Part shown: one piece after another, positions 1 through 11,789 of the stretch | How the letters are laid out: each line of letters opens with the position of its first letter | Position numbering within the stretch: position 1 is the stretch's first letter | Origin: Otis tarda | Lineage: Eukaryota > Chordata > Aves > Otidiformes > Otididae | Length of the DNA: 64,000 bases | NCBI GenBank assembly: GCA_026413225.1 | Contig: CM048552.1 | Coordinates: forward strand, 169,458,053-169,522,052 | Reading direction: 5' to 3' | Program-made: the position numbers and the translations under genes | Notes under the pieces: model-generated | What the model was told of the DNA's origin: nothing | What the model saw: the letters and a program-made list of their open reading frames with translations, nothing else | The model's database searches: none

Positions 1-34
1 TAACGATCAAAACCCAAGTTGTTGTGTGCCATTT

Positions 35-100
35 TGTGAAAGGGAAGGAAGGGGAGGAGGGACAGAAGGAAGGACGGTAGGAAGGAAGGAAAGAAGGCAG
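35..100. repeat. GGAA-rich simple repeat, unit 1
   Basis: Imperfect purine tract of gaagg/ggaa motifs at the start of the unit. Confidence 0.8.
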
Positions 101-371
101 GCGAGTGAGTGAGAAAGAGCGAGCAGCACTCTCTGGAAGCCCTCTAGAAGCAGTGGTAGGAAAGAGTTTCCACGACTGCAATACCTCGTGCAGTGTATAT
201 TTGCAAAGCTGAGTGTCTGGAGAAGGACGCGTTGGATGGCTGAAAAGTGAGAGAGGGGAGCACACATGTATTTTATCTTTGCATCTGCCAGTGGCGTTTG
301 ACCCAGGTTTCTGGGCAACATTGAACCTGGCTCTCTTGACTCCTCCTTCCTGTCAGTCCCTGGGCAGGTAC

Positions 372-897
372 AGTTGCAAAACCTCAGAAACAATTGTTGC
401 AAAACCTCTGAAGTGTTTCAAACCTGTTAGGAATACCAGCTCGCTTCTAGCAAACCTCATACCCTTCCCATCTCGACCTGGGAATCGAAGACTCTAATCA
501 GTAGAATTATAATTAATAACAATGTCAGTGATTGATAATAGGAGAATACTTAATCAATGTGATTCTGGAATGTGAATGCAGAGTGATTTACTAACCATAG
601 AAATATAGGGTTAGGTTTTATATAAGAAGTATCCTTACCTTAAGGAACATAAAACTTCCTGCGTGAATGGGAGGAGACGTATTATAATGATTTCTCGGAA
701 TGTTGATGTTTATGCATGACATATCTCGTAAATGTATTGAATATGTATCTCGAATGTGTATTTAACTGTGTTACTGAATCAGACAGGCGCACACGCTGGG
801 TGGAGCGATCCCCCGTGTGCCCAGCGCTGCAATAAAGAAGTGCCTGCTTCTTAACTTCACTTTGCTGTTAAAGAGTTTTATTGCAGATTTCGGTAAC
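372..897 (+). mobile_element. Solo LTR of an avian endogenous retrovirus (ERVL-like), unit 1
   Basis: A 526-bp insertion flanked by the 5-bp direct repeat GGTAC (367-371 and 898-902). The same locus in the truncated unit (33960-33964) has one GGTAC and no insertion, which defines the ends directly. A TATA-like tatataag lies near 618 and AATAAA at 831-836 is followed by a T-rich stretch, which matches a U3-R-U5 layout on the plus strand. No internal retroviral genes are attached, so it is read as a solo LTR. The 5-bp target duplication suits ERVL-type elements, but the family name is inferred from memory of avian LTRs. The ends are not perfect TG...CA. Confidence 0.8.
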
Positions 898-902
898 GGT
901 AC

Positions 903-2130
903 TGTGCCTCAAAGCAAAGCAAGACCCCATTGTGCTGCAAGAGCAAGGCAAGAAGGGACCAGACGCAAGGTAGAGACGACCAAAGGATGATGGGGGCCTG
1001 CCTGTAGACAGTGTCTCTGTTCCCTAATAGCCTGTGTGTGCTGGCATTGACAGCTGCCCTTCTGGACAATACAAGAACTTGAAACAACTTGGATGCATTT
1101 CCAGGTGTTATTTCAGAAGGGGAATATACTTCTGGTAGCTCCCAGATGCATTTCTTGCAGGTACGTGGAGGAGAATGCATGGTTGAAGCATGACCACAGC
1201 TTTTGCAGCTGTATGACCCATGACTGATACTCACAGCGAAAACTCAGCCAAGCCCTCTTGTATGTGACGCCAGTGAGAGTCAAGCTCTGTTCTTTGCATA
1301 CAAGTTTCTTTATGGGGCGGTGGCCGAGCGTCCAAGTGACTTTGGACTTTGGAAGTTCTGCTGCTCTCTTGACACTGCAGACACAGGTATTTCTAGCTTC
1401 TCAGGAAACCTTTTGGCTGAAGTGGCAAAGGCTGATCCTTGCCTTCTGAAGAGCTTCACAAGCCAGAATGCATCTTGACACTTGTCCTGCCTTCAGCTGC
1501 AGCAACAACCAATGGTCCTAAGGCTTGAGGGGCTTCCCATGACATTACTGGTGACGGTGCCTTGAGACAGAGAAGTGTTATTTAACAACAATTAAAGCTA
1601 CCCTGGTAAAATTGTTTTTTGTGTTGCCTGGCAGTTTAGTATGATGCCCTTCCAGTGGAGAGTGTGGATGGGTCGATCTGGAGTTGGTGCTGCAGTGGAA
1701 GGGGACAGCTTGGCTGCTGCCGCTGCTGTGTTGGCTGCTGCCACAAGCGCAGTGGCTGACCTGGCTGCAGGCAGTGGGCTCATCTCCTCTTCAGAAGGAA
1801 CTACCCACAAGGTACAAAACGGAGAAAGCAAAGTTAATGGCTGAGCAACTTGTTGTAGCAGAAGAACCTAGAGTTGAGCTCCATCCCCATGAATGCCTTA
1901 GCCAAGTACCCTTGGAGCCTGCAATGGAAAATCTGTAAAGAAACAGCTGGTGAAATGTGTCTTTTGTAAGATTCATCAGGAAGAGCTGTTGTGGAAATTA
2001 GGAAGTAGAAATTAATTTATTCTGCTCATCACCTAGAAATGAAACATTGATTCTACATTCCTAATTTTTTCTCTTGTTCTCTGGGTGGAAAGACTGTAAT
2101 TTCTGGGTTAGAGCAGAACAGAAGAGAAGG
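903..2130. other. Unrecognised sequence between LTR and CR1, unit 1
   Basis: About 1.2 kb with no gene or repeat I recognise. Its first 900 bp are also present in the truncated unit at 33965-34908, so it belonged to the locus before amplification. Equivalent stretches are 9292-10519, 17694-18921 and 26096-27323. Short open frames on both strands show no family signature. Confidence 0.6.
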
Positions 2131-2131
2131 G

Positions 2132-2720
2132 TTCAGTGGGAAGGCACCTACAACGCTCATCTAGTCCAACTGTGTGACAGCGTCAGGGCTGACCAAAAGT
2201 TCAAGCATGTTGTTAAGGGCATTGTCCAAGTGCCTCTTGAACACTGACAGACTTGGGGCATCCCCCACCTCTCTAGGAAGCCTGTTCCAGTGTTTGACCA
2301 GCTCTGCGTAAAGAAATGCTTCCTCATGTCCAGACTAAGCCTCTCCTGGCACAGCTGTGAACCGTTCCCATGTGTCTTATCACTGGGTAGCAGGGAGAAG
2401 AGATCAGCACCTCCCTCTCCGCTTCCCCTCCTCAGGAAGCTGTAGAGAGCGTTGAGATGGGCCCTCAGTCTCCTTTTCCGCCAAACTAGACAGACCCAAA
2501 GTTCTTAGCCACTCCTCAGAGAACATTCCTTACAGCCCTGTCACCACTTTCGTTGCCGTCGTCTGGACGCATTCAAGGACCTTCACATCTTTCTTAAATT
2601 GTGTGGCCCTGCACCGCGCAGAGTATGGTGCGGCCTTACTGAAGGGAAGGCCACACCAACGCTAAATAGCGTGGGATAATCACCTCTTTTGCCTGGCTGG
2701 TTATGCTGTGTTTGTGTTGG
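2132..2720 (-). mobile_element. CR1 LINE 3'-region fragment, unit 1
   Basis: The stretch beginning acctacaacgctcatctagt and running through the gcctgttccagtgtttgacc region is the reverse complement of the 3' part of avian CR1. It is 5'-truncated and non-coding. It is homologous in type, and oriented the same way, as the CR1 at the right edge of the array (34912-35400). Confidence 0.8.
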
Positions 2721-2734
2721 TTTTGTTTTGTGAG

Positions 2735-3400
2735 GGAAGCTCTGGTGGCAGCTTCTGTAAGAAGCTTCTAGAAGTTTCCCCTTTGTCCGGTGGACTGGGC
2801 CGGGCCTAGGGCGGACCCGCCGCTGGCCAGGGCTGAGGCGTTTGGTAGCAAAATGTTCCCTCCTAACGCCTCTGTGATTATCTACTTAAAAAGGGGAAAA
2901 AGAATTAAAAGGATGAAGTGAAGCTGTGAAGCAGCTGAAGCGGGGGCAGAGATGGGGAGGCGCGAGCCTTGTGGGCCTTGCAGCCCTCACCCGCTGGCCT
3001 TTCTCCCGGTGGCCGTCTGGGCCCGACTGGGCCCGGCCCGGCTGCAAGAAGTGGAGAGATGAGATGTGAAGAGATCCCGAGAGACGTCTGCCTGAGCCAA
3101 TTGTGAAGAATTTCTTGTGAGAGGAACGGCTGCAGACGCCAAGGTCAATGAAGAAGGAGGGGGAGGAGTAATGCTGCTCCTGGCAGAGATTCCCCTGCAG
3201 CCCATGGAGGCCCATGGAGGAGCAGAGATCCACCTGCAGCCCGCAGAGGTCCCCAGGTCGGGGCAGGCGGATGCCTGAAGGAGGCTGTGGCCCATGGAGG
3301 GCTCACGCTGCGTCAGCCTTTCCGGAGGGACTGCACCCCGTGGGAAAAGGACCCATACCGAAGCAGCACCGCTCCCCACCCCCAAACCCCACTTCCCGCC
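2735..3400 (+). mobile_element. Second LTR-retroelement-like segment, unit 1
   Basis: GC-rich stretch with a TATA-like acttaaaaagg near 2882, then a leader-like part with repeated cagcccatggagg phrases and a gactgcaccccgtggg motif. I associate this wording with an abundant avian ERV LTR/leader, from memory. No coding region for retroviral proteins is present and I cannot define exact ends. It lies just beyond the 3' end of the minus-strand gene. Confidence 0.5.
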
Positions 3401-3462
3401 CTTGCTTACAGATCCAATATAGGTGTGAAAAAAGAGACTCTTGATGAACGGCAAAAGTGAAC

Positions 3463-3468
3463 TTTATT
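3463..3468 (-). terminator. Polyadenylation signal AATAAA, gene copy 1
   Basis: AATAAA on the minus strand, 85 nt past the TGA of the 460-codon frame. Its position supports the predicted last exon. Confidence 0.75.
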
Positions 3469-3552
3469 GGAAAACATATAAAATCCACATTAACAACAAC
3501 TAACAACTAACAGAAACAAACAAAACCTTTGAAAACAGCTTATTCACAACAA

Positions 3553-6500
3553 TCATAGTACTAACAGTAAAGCAGAGAACCTAAAAAGAGCACGGATAAT
3601 TGCCACCCCTAACAGCAACCAAATAAACATCCTCAGACACGGCCAATCAATCTCTTCAATATCTTCACCCAGAGCATCGCCAGCTCCCTCTCTCTCTGCC
3701 CCCGCAGCAGGTCTCATGAAGCTAGAAGTGAAACAACAACAAAAGGAAAACCGTAACAACCACGAAAGTTAAAGCAGACCTCTTGAGATCAATGATACCA
3801 ACCTGACTGATGGCCTCGCGTGGAGATCGCACACTTGACTCGGCCTCTCCTCTTCGTCCAGCGGTGGCGGCTCGGTAGTGACATTCTAATGATAAGAAAA
3901 CATGACACCACCACAGCCAAGCAACAGGAAAAATAAAGGAATAAAGGAAAGGAGAAAACGTTACCACTGGTACATCCATGGGCATCTTGAAAATGGGTGC
4001 TGGAGGCAGTGACTCCTGCTGCTCAGGTGGTGTGAGCGTGCTTGGCACCTCGTGGTTGCCCCCGGGCTGTGGGTCAGCAGGGCTCACCTCCACCTCCTCC
4101 TGCGGCTGGGCAAGGGGAAAAGAGCAGAAGGTGAGAAGCGACGTGCCATCGTGGCTTTTCAATATGGTTACAGAGGCTTACACTTTTGTTTTAGCCGTCA
4201 CCAAGCCTACTCTCTCCTCACCTCTGCCAAGGTGGCACTGGGGCTGCATCGTGCCCCTCGAATCCCAGGAGTCAGAGCTCTCGTGAACTGGCACCTGCAA
4301 GGAAAGGGTCAGAAAGCGGTGATGAAACCGTGAAGGCAGGAACAGGCATGGCTTTATCCCCCCTTGTTTGGCAAGTACGCTGCAAAAGGGGTCACTCCTG
4401 GCACGGGGGAGAACACCCTTACGGGCAGCGACTCTGCTGTTGCTTTGGCCCCTGGGCAACACGTGCGATACGCTCAGAGCACGACAAGGTGACAGAGATG
4501 TGCAGTGCCCCTTTGCCAGGCGGTAGGGCTGGGCAGAGAGCGCGCGGGAAGGTGTGATGGCGTCCTTCCCAAAATCCCAGCAGCAGCAGCATCCCTCAGT
4601 GTCCCCTGCTGAAATGGCAAGTCTGCAGGCCAAGCAGGCTTTGTTTTCTTTTATGGCGGATTGTCTTCTTTCTCCACCTCAGTTATTCCAGGTGAAATAC
4701 GAGCTTTGTAAGAAGTGCAAATATCTCAGTGTCTACAGCTACTTAGAACAACTCCTTGCTGTGACTTTGGGATCCAGACAACACCAGCCAGTGCTAGGAT
4801 TGCCAGCTGACATGAACAGAGAAGTGGGACTTTGCTTTTTTCTGTAGGCAGCGGCTCAAAGAGCACAAAACTGTGAGCCTTGTGACCTTGCTGGGCTGTC
4901 TGCTCAGCCTTGCCCCAAGAGAGCTTCAACAAGTGCAAAAGGAGAATTGCCAGCACTGGAGTGCTATGTTTCTCTCGATGTACGTCTTCTCCCAAGGGCA
5001 GGTGCAGGCTTCCTGTCTGGGGCCATCTCTGTGCACCTCGCAGATAGCTCCTATACTCAGAGCAGTGTTCAGAGCTTTGAAAGATGGATGGTAGAGTCTG
5101 CTACACACCTGCGCTCCTGGTTCTTCTTGCCCGGCTTGGGTTTCCTCTGTTGCCCATGCCTGCGAATCCCTGCCAGCTCTCTTTCCAACTTTCTCCTCTT
5201 GCTCTCTGGTTGCCCGTCACTCCCCTCTTCACAGGTTGGCTTTCTCTTTCTGGGTTCTTGTGAAGAGCCTGGCAACCTTTCCGTTCAATCGTATTGTTAG
5301 ACAGGTAAAGCCATGATTAACCTGAGCCAATTCCGCTCTTAAGCAAAGCGTGCTCATGTTACCTTCTTTCCCCAGATGGGCTCTGCAGGCATTCGCTTCC
5401 TGGAGCGACTGGAGGCACCTGCCATGGAAATGTGGAAGTTGAGAGGCGGCAAGGACCTACCTGCCCAATTGCTACCTTAGCTCTGAAAGGCAGCGCCCTT
5501 GGATGGCTTTGTCCAGCCCAGCTGAGCCAGCTCTGGTGGCACCAGATGGGGACCCCCTGGCCAGGCCTGCTTACCTGGATGGGCCTGGGCAGCATGCCAT
5601 CCTGGCTGCAGAGAGCTGCCAGGGGCCGGCCAAAGAGAGCCCCCTGGCGCCAGAGCCCGACAGCCCGGGCACCTCTGCAGCGACTGAGGTCCCTCGGTGC
5701 CCCAAGGGCCAGGGCAGCCACCTCCACCTCCTCCTGCGGCTCCCGGAAGCAGCCTGCGAGAAACACACTGCGTTCACCAAACAGCCCCACAGCAGAAAGG
5801 GCCCCCGGAAAGCTGCACTGGCCCCTGGCCACGTGTCAGAGATGGGGATGAGCGAGATTGCAGCCCAAGCAATCCTCACCTTTGCCCGGCCCTCAAGCAG
5901 CCTCTCCAGGCTTCTGGCGTGTAGCGTGGACGCCTGGGCAAGGGGAAAAGAGCAGAAGGTGAGAAGCCATGTGCCTCATGCTGGGCTGCAGCGGCACCTG
6001 TGGGCAGAGCGGGGCTGGGGGGATACTCACGCCCCTGCGGCTGCTCAGCTCCTTCAGCAGGAGCTTGATGGAGGGCAGCTGGGTGACACGGGCTCCCTGT
6101 ACTCCTTCTGGTGGCCTGTGCATGGGCAAGGGGCAGGGAAAGAGCTGTGTGAGAGCCAAGCCCCCTTTTCCCTCTGCTGCCGGCCCAGGGAGCACTTCCA
6201 AGCTGCCCCAAAGCAGCCAGGTAGCGCCCAGCAGTGGATCGGAGAGCAGCGGCAGTGGTGAGGAGAGGGCTGGGCAGGTGTTGGCTGCGCACAGCTGGGC
6301 CAAGCAGCTGCACCAGCTCTGCCCGCTCAAGAGCTGCTTGCAGCTGTGGGGGCACCTCTCCCCAGCTCAGGAGCAATGTTTTTGTGCCCTATGCCTCCCT
6401 GCGTGATGTAAGCACAGGTTTCCCACAGGCTGCAGTGCCAGGCAGCACTTACCCAAGGAATGCGCTGAGCCACATGTCCTTCACTACCTGGCAGCTGTAG

Positions 6501-7305
6501 AAAGAGAGGAGAAACAGCCTGAGGGCGGGCTGCGCCCCAGCCTCTGGGCAGAGGCAGGCACCCACACAGCCCTGCCCCATGGGGACAGCCACAGAGGCAG
6601 GACAGAGCCCCGTGGGGCAGGACAGAGGTGCTGCCCACGCCTCTGGTGGGAGGTAGTCCTGAGACTCACTGGAAAGTGATGACGCAGGAGCCACGTGGCC
6701 AGATGAGGACAAGGGAGTTGGTCACGTCGCCTTCCTCTTCCTCTTCCCTTGCCGCCCCCTTGGCAGTGCTCAGCACCTGCAGCTGGCCCAGGGGCAGTCT
6801 GAGCTTTGGGCGCAGGGCACCATTGCTTCTGCAGAGAGGAGCGGCAGGGAGTGACCTGGAGGTGACCCAGCCCAGTGGCTCCCCTCCAGCCTGCCCCTGC
6901 CATGGGCACGGCCGTGGGTGCAGGCAGCACCAGGGTAGCGGGCACCTGGGGCTGCTCCTTTGCTGTCCCTGCCCTGGTGCCGGGGCCAGGCCTTGGCAGG
7001 AAAGGCCGCTGGGCTCTGCCAGTCTTACCTGGACTTGGCAATGACCAAGGTGTCGCTGAAGAGGAAGAGATCCCTCTTCTTCCTCACACGGCCCTGCCTC
7101 ACCCACACACACTGGCTGAGCAGTGGCTCGGGTGATGCCGGCTCAGGCACGCGCTGCTGCACGGGGTCAGGGTCAACCCTGCAGAGCAGACACAGACACG
7201 AGCGGGCAGGAGAAAGGCGGCTGCTGCGGGGCCCAGCTCTGCCCACATGTCTCCGAGCTGCGGGGGAGCCTACCTGGAGCTGCGGCAGCAGTTCACCTGG
7301 CCCAT
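3553..7305 (-). CDS. ARHGAP20-like PH-domain protein lacking a RhoGAP core, copy 1 (13 exons, 460 aa)
   Basis: Coding exons in transcript order: 7305-7274, 7178-7029, 6828-6670, 6494-6453, 6115-6031, 5933-5880, 5753-5575, 5418-5363, 5268-5109, 4294-4222, 4105-3965, 3885-3803, 3721-3553. All junctions are GT-AG, and the total of 1383 nt reads open to TGA. The ATG has A at -3, G at +4 and an in-frame TAA eight codons upstream. Residues 1-7 are MGQVNCC, a possible myristoylation/palmitoylation site. Residues ~28-128 resemble the ARHGAP20 PH domain (RKKRDLFLFSDTLVIAKS; LVLIWPRGSCVITF). Residues 175-234 begin with a basic RRRRWRWLPWPL stretch as in TAGAP-type proteins, but the RhoGAP start that follows is out of frame and the GAP core is absent. 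Basic clusters sit at 259-262 and 276-279. A hydrophobic C terminus spans ~433-460. The family comes from remembered homologues; expression and function are unknown. Confidence 0.75.
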
Positions 7306-8389
7306 CCTGCCAAGACCCGGAGAAGCTTAGCAGGTGACACACAGGTGGGACACTGCTGGATACACTCAGGACAGTGCCCAGCCGGCCCAAGAGAGGCTGC
7401 CAAGCGAGGTCCTGGTGCCAAACAGTGCTGCTGGGCAAGAGCTTGGCTCTCCCCAGCACTCTTGTGTGCTGGCACAGCGTCGTCCCTGCAGGCACTGGAG
7501 CCGTTGCCGGGCCGGCGCCAGGTCAACACTCCATGCCATTGTGACCTCAGCCATCGCACTGGGGGCACTGTTGGCGCAGGGGCCCTGAGGACCTCTGCCC
7601 AGTATGCTCATGTCTCTCGTACTGGGGAGTCAAGACCCAGGCACAGAGCTGCAGGCATGGCCTCAGCTGCGCTGAGCTGAGGGGAAGGGTCACCTCCCTC
7701 CAGCTGCTGGCAAGGCTCTGCCCACTGCAGCCAAGGGTAACACTTGCCGATGCCTTTGAGCAAGGGCACCTTGCTGGCTCCTGCTCGTCTTGCTGTCCAC
7801 CAGCACCCTAGGACCTTTTTTTGCCACGCTGCTTTCCAGCAGTTTTGCCAAGGTGCTTTGGGGCACAACTACGTGTGGATGTTTCCCAGGATGCTTTGTG
7901 CTAAACGGGTGCCAGCCGCAGTCCGTCTCATTTTCTTTCGGCAGATCTCTCCGTGCCACTGCCGTGAGGGTGAGAAGGGCGTGTTTCCTCCAGCCAAAGC
8001 AGTGGTCCAAGTGGAAAGGCTCTTCTATTCTGGGACAGGGACAAAGAGGATGTACCCTGGCCACACATCCAGAGACAGAGTTTCTGCACAATTCCATCTT
8101 TGTCTTTGGTCTTTAACTCCAACTTTTTCACACCAACAGTGTTTTTCACATAACATCTGGGTAAAAGGTGGTGCTTGGCACTCTCTTTTCCTCCTCATCC
8201 TCTACAACATCGGGGGAAACTGCAAGAAGCAGAGCAGAGCAGAATAGTGCCTCCGAGGGGGCTGCAGACATGTCCTGCCCACCTCCCACTCTTCCTGGGA
8301 CGCTTAAGACGGTCGCCAGAGGGAAGAAAGCCGTCCTGCCTCCTCGAGTCTCTCTGGCCCTGAATGTACGAAGCTGAGTCCGCAGAAGC
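7306..8389. other. 5' flank of gene copy 1 (presumed 5' UTR/promoter)
   Basis: About 1.1 kb between the start codon and the next unit, with equivalents at 15708-16791, 24110-25193 and 32509-33593. It is GC-rich near the gene. I see no TATA box I trust and cannot place a transcription start. Short open frames run through it on both strands without family signatures. Any promoter here would be shared by all copies. Confidence 0.5.
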
Positions 8390-8423
8390 TAACGATCAAA
8401 ACCCAAGTTGTTGTGTGCCATTT

Positions 8424-8489
8424 TGTGAAAGGGAAGGAAGGGGAGGAGGGACAGAAGGAAGGACGGTAGGAAGGAAGGAAAGAAGGCAG
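8424..8489. repeat. GGAA-rich simple repeat, unit 2
   Basis: Same tract as at 35-100, in unit 2. Confidence 0.8.
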
Positions 8490-8760
8490 GCGAGTGAGTG
8501 AGAAAGAGCGAGCAGCACTCTCTGGAAGCCCTCTAGAAGCAGTGGTAGGAAAGAGTTTCCACGACTGCAATACCTCGTGCAGTGTATATTTGCAAAGCTG
8601 AGTGTCTGGAGAAGGACGCGTTGGATGGCTGAAAAGTGAGAGAGGGGACCACACATGTATTTTATCTTTGCATCTGCCAGTGGCGTTTGACCCAGGTTTC
8701 TGGGCAACATTGAACCTGGCTCTCTTGACTCGTCCTTCCTGTCAGTCCCTGGGCAGGTAC

Positions 8761-9286
8761 AGTTGCAAAACCTCAGAAACAATTGTTGCAAAACCTCTGA
8801 AGTGTTTCAAACCTGTTAGGAATACCAGCTCGCTTCTAGCAAACCTCATACCCTTCCCATCTCGACCTGGGAATCGAAGACTCTAATCAGTAGAATTATA
8901 ATTAATAACAATGTCAGTGATTGATAATAGGAGAATACTTAATCAATGTGATTCTGGAATGTGAATGCAGAGTGATTTACTAACCATAGAAATATAGGGT
9001 TAGGTTTTATATAAGAAGTATCCTTACCTTAAGGAACATAAAACTTCCTGCGTGAATGGGAGGAGACGTATTATAATGATTTCTCGGAATGTTGATGTTT
9101 ATGCATGACATATCTCGTAAATGTATTGAATATGTATCTCGAATGTGTATTTAACTGTGTTACTGAATCAGACAGGCGCACACGCTGGGTGGAGCGATCC
9201 CCCGTGTGCCCAGCGCTGCAATAAAGAAGTGCCTGCTTCTTAACTTCACTTTGCTGTTAAAGAGTTTTATTGCAGATTTCGGTAAC
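8761..9286 (+). mobile_element. Solo LTR, unit 2
   Basis: Same insertion with the same flanking GGTAC duplication. It lies about 1.5 kb upstream of, and antisense to, the gene of unit 1. Confidence 0.8.
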
Positions 9287-10520
9287 GGTACTGTGCCTCA
9301 AAGCAAAGCAAGACCCCATTGTGCTGCAAGAGCAAGGCAAGAAGGGACCAGACGCAAGGTAGAGACGACCAAAGGATGATGGGGGCCTGCCTGTAGACAG
9401 TGTCTCTGTTCCCTAATAGCCTGTGTGTGCTGGCATTGACAGCTGCCCTTCTGGACAATACAAGAACTTGAAACAACTTGGATGCATTTCCAGGTGTTAT
9501 TTCAGAAGGGGAATATACTTCTGGTAGCTCCCAGATGCATTTCTTGCAGGTACGTGGAGGAGAATGCATGGTTGAAGCATGACCACAGCTTTTGCAGCTG
9601 TATGACCCATGACTGATACTCACAGCGAAAACTCAGCCAAGCCCTCTTGTATGTGACGCCAGTGAGAGTCAAGCTCTGTTCTTTGCATACAAGTTTCTTT
9701 ATGGGGCGGTGGCCGAGCGTCCAAGTGACTTTGGACTTTGGAAGTTCTGCTGCTCTCTTGACACTGCAGACACAGGTATTTCTAGCTTCTCAGGAAACCT
9801 TTTGGCTGAAGTGGCAAAGGCTGATCCTTGCCTTCTGAAGAGCTTCACAAGCCAGAATGCATCTTGACACTTGTCCTGCCTTCAGCTGCAGCAACAACCA
9901 ATGGTCCTAAGGCTTGAGGGGCTTCCCATGACATTACTGGTGACGGTGCCTTGAGACAGAGAAGTGTTATTTAACAACAATTAAAGCTACCCTGGTAAAA
10001 TTGTTTTTTGTGTTGCCTGGCAGTTTAGTATGATGCCCTTCCAGTGGAGAGTGTGGATGGGTCGATCTGGAGTTGGTGCTGCAGTGGAAGGGGACAGCTT
10101 GGCTGCTGCCGCTGCTGTGTTGGCTGCTGCCACAAGCGCAGTGGCTGACCTGGCTGCAGGCAGTGGGCTCATCTCCTCTTCAGAAGGAACTACCCACAAG
10201 GTACAAAACGGAGAAAGCAAAGTTAATGGCTGAGCAACTTGTTGTAGCAGAAGAACCTAGAGTTGAGCTCCATCCCCATGAATGCCTTAGCCAAGTACCC
10301 TTGGAGCCTGCAATGGAAAATCTGTAAAGAAACAGCTGGTGAAATGTGTCTTTTGTAAGATTCATCAGGAAGAGCTGTTGTGGAAATTAGGAAGTAGAAA
10401 TTAATTTATTCTGCTCATCACCTAGAAATGAAACATTGATTCTACATTCCTAATTTTTTCTCTTGTTCTCTGGGTGGAAAGACTGTAATTTCTGGGTTAG
10501 AGCAGAACAGAAGAGAAGGG

Positions 10521-11109
10521 TTCAGTGGGAAGGCACCTACAACGCTCATCTAGTCCAACTGTGTGACAGCGTCAGGGCTGACCAAAAGTTCAAGCATGTT
10601 GTTAAGGGCATTGTCCAAGTGCCTCTTGAACACTGACAGACTTGGGGCATCCCCCACCTCTCTAGGAAGCCTGTTCCAGTGTTTGACCAGCTCTGCGTAA
10701 AGAAATGCTTCCTCATGTCCAGACTAAGCCTCTCCTGGCACAGCTGTGAACCGTTCCCATGTGTCTTATCACTGGGTAGCAGGGAGAAGAGATCAGCACC
10801 TCCCTCTCCGCTTCCCCTCCTCAGGAAGCTGTAGAGAGCGTTGAGATGGGCCCTCAGTCTCCTTTTCCGCCAAACTAGACAGACCCAAAGTTCTTAGCCA
10901 CTCCTCAGAGAACATTCCTTACAGCCCTGTCACCACTTTCGTTGCCGTCGTCTGGACGCATTCAAGGACCTTCACATCTTTCTTAAATTGTGTGGCCCTG
11001 CACCGCGCAGAGTATGGTGCGGCCTTACTGAAGGGAAGGCCACACCAACGCTAAATAGCGTGGGATAATCACCTCTTTTGCCTGGCTGGTTATGCTGTGT
11101 TTGTGTTGG
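10521..11109 (-). mobile_element. CR1 LINE fragment, unit 2
   Basis: Unit 2 copy of the CR1 fragment described at 2132-2720. Confidence 0.8.
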
Positions 11110-11123
11110 TTTTGTTTTGTGAG

Positions 11124-11789
11124 GGAAGCTCTGGTGGCAGCTTCTGTAAGAAGCTTCTAGAAGTTTCCCCTTTGTCCGGTGGACTGGGCCGGGCCTAGGG
11201 CGGACCCGCCGCTGGCCAGGGCTGAGGCGTTTGGTAGCAAAATGTTCCCTCCTAACGCCTCTGTGATTATCTACTTAAAAAGGGGAAAAAGAATTAAAAG
11301 GATGAAGTGAAGCTGTGAAGCAGCTGAAGCGGGGGCAGAGATGGGGAGGCGCGAGCCTTGTGGGCCTTGCAGCCCTCACCCGCTGGCCTTTCTCCCGGTG
11401 GCCGTCTGGGCCCGACTGGGCCCGGCCCGGCTGCAAGAAGTGGAGAGATGAGATGTGAAGAGATCCCGAGAGACGTCTGCCTGAGCCAATTGTGAAGAAT
11501 TTCTTGTGAGAGGAACGGCTGCAGACGCCAAGGTCAATGAAGAAGGAGGGGGAGGAGTAATGCTGCTCCTGGCAGAGATTCCCCTGCAGCCCATGGAGGC
11601 CCATGGAGGAGCAGAGATCCACCTGCAGCCCGCAGAGGTCCCCAGGTCGGGGCAGGCGGATGCCTGAAGGAGGCTGTGGCCCATGGAGGGCTCACGCTGC
11701 GTCAGCCTTTCCGGAGGGACTGCACCCCGTGGGAAAAGGACCCATACCGAAGCAGCACCGCTCCCCACCCCCAAACCCCACTTCCCGCC
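11124..11789 (+). mobile_element. Second LTR-like segment, unit 2
   Basis: Unit 2 copy of the segment at 2735-3400. Confidence 0.5.

Larger units (their letters stand above)
1..8389. repeat. Array unit 1
   Basis: First complete unit. Private variants include a 13-bp deletion near 6385 (intron between exons 4 and 5) and several substitutions between 6200 and 6260. Layout: GGAA-rich tract 35-100; LTR 372-897; unrecognised sequence 903-2130; CR1 fragment 2132-2720; LTR-like segment 2735-3400; gene 3553-7305 on the minus strand; 7306-8389 is the 5' flank of the gene, where I recognise nothing. Confidence 0.95.

Noticed and set aside
878..1234. Minus-strand 118-codon frame conserved in units 1-4
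   Set aside because: It straddles the LTR end, no domain is recognisable, and conservation only reflects the recent duplication.
2987..3454. Minus-strand 155-codon frame next to the gene
   Set aside because: It lies in LTR-like GC-rich sequence beyond the polyadenylation signal of the gene.
5503..6261. A 252-codon plus-strand open frame in each unit (306 codons in unit 2)
   Set aside because: It is the antisense of the GC-rich minus-strand exons, changes length between units through intronic indels, and has no family signature.
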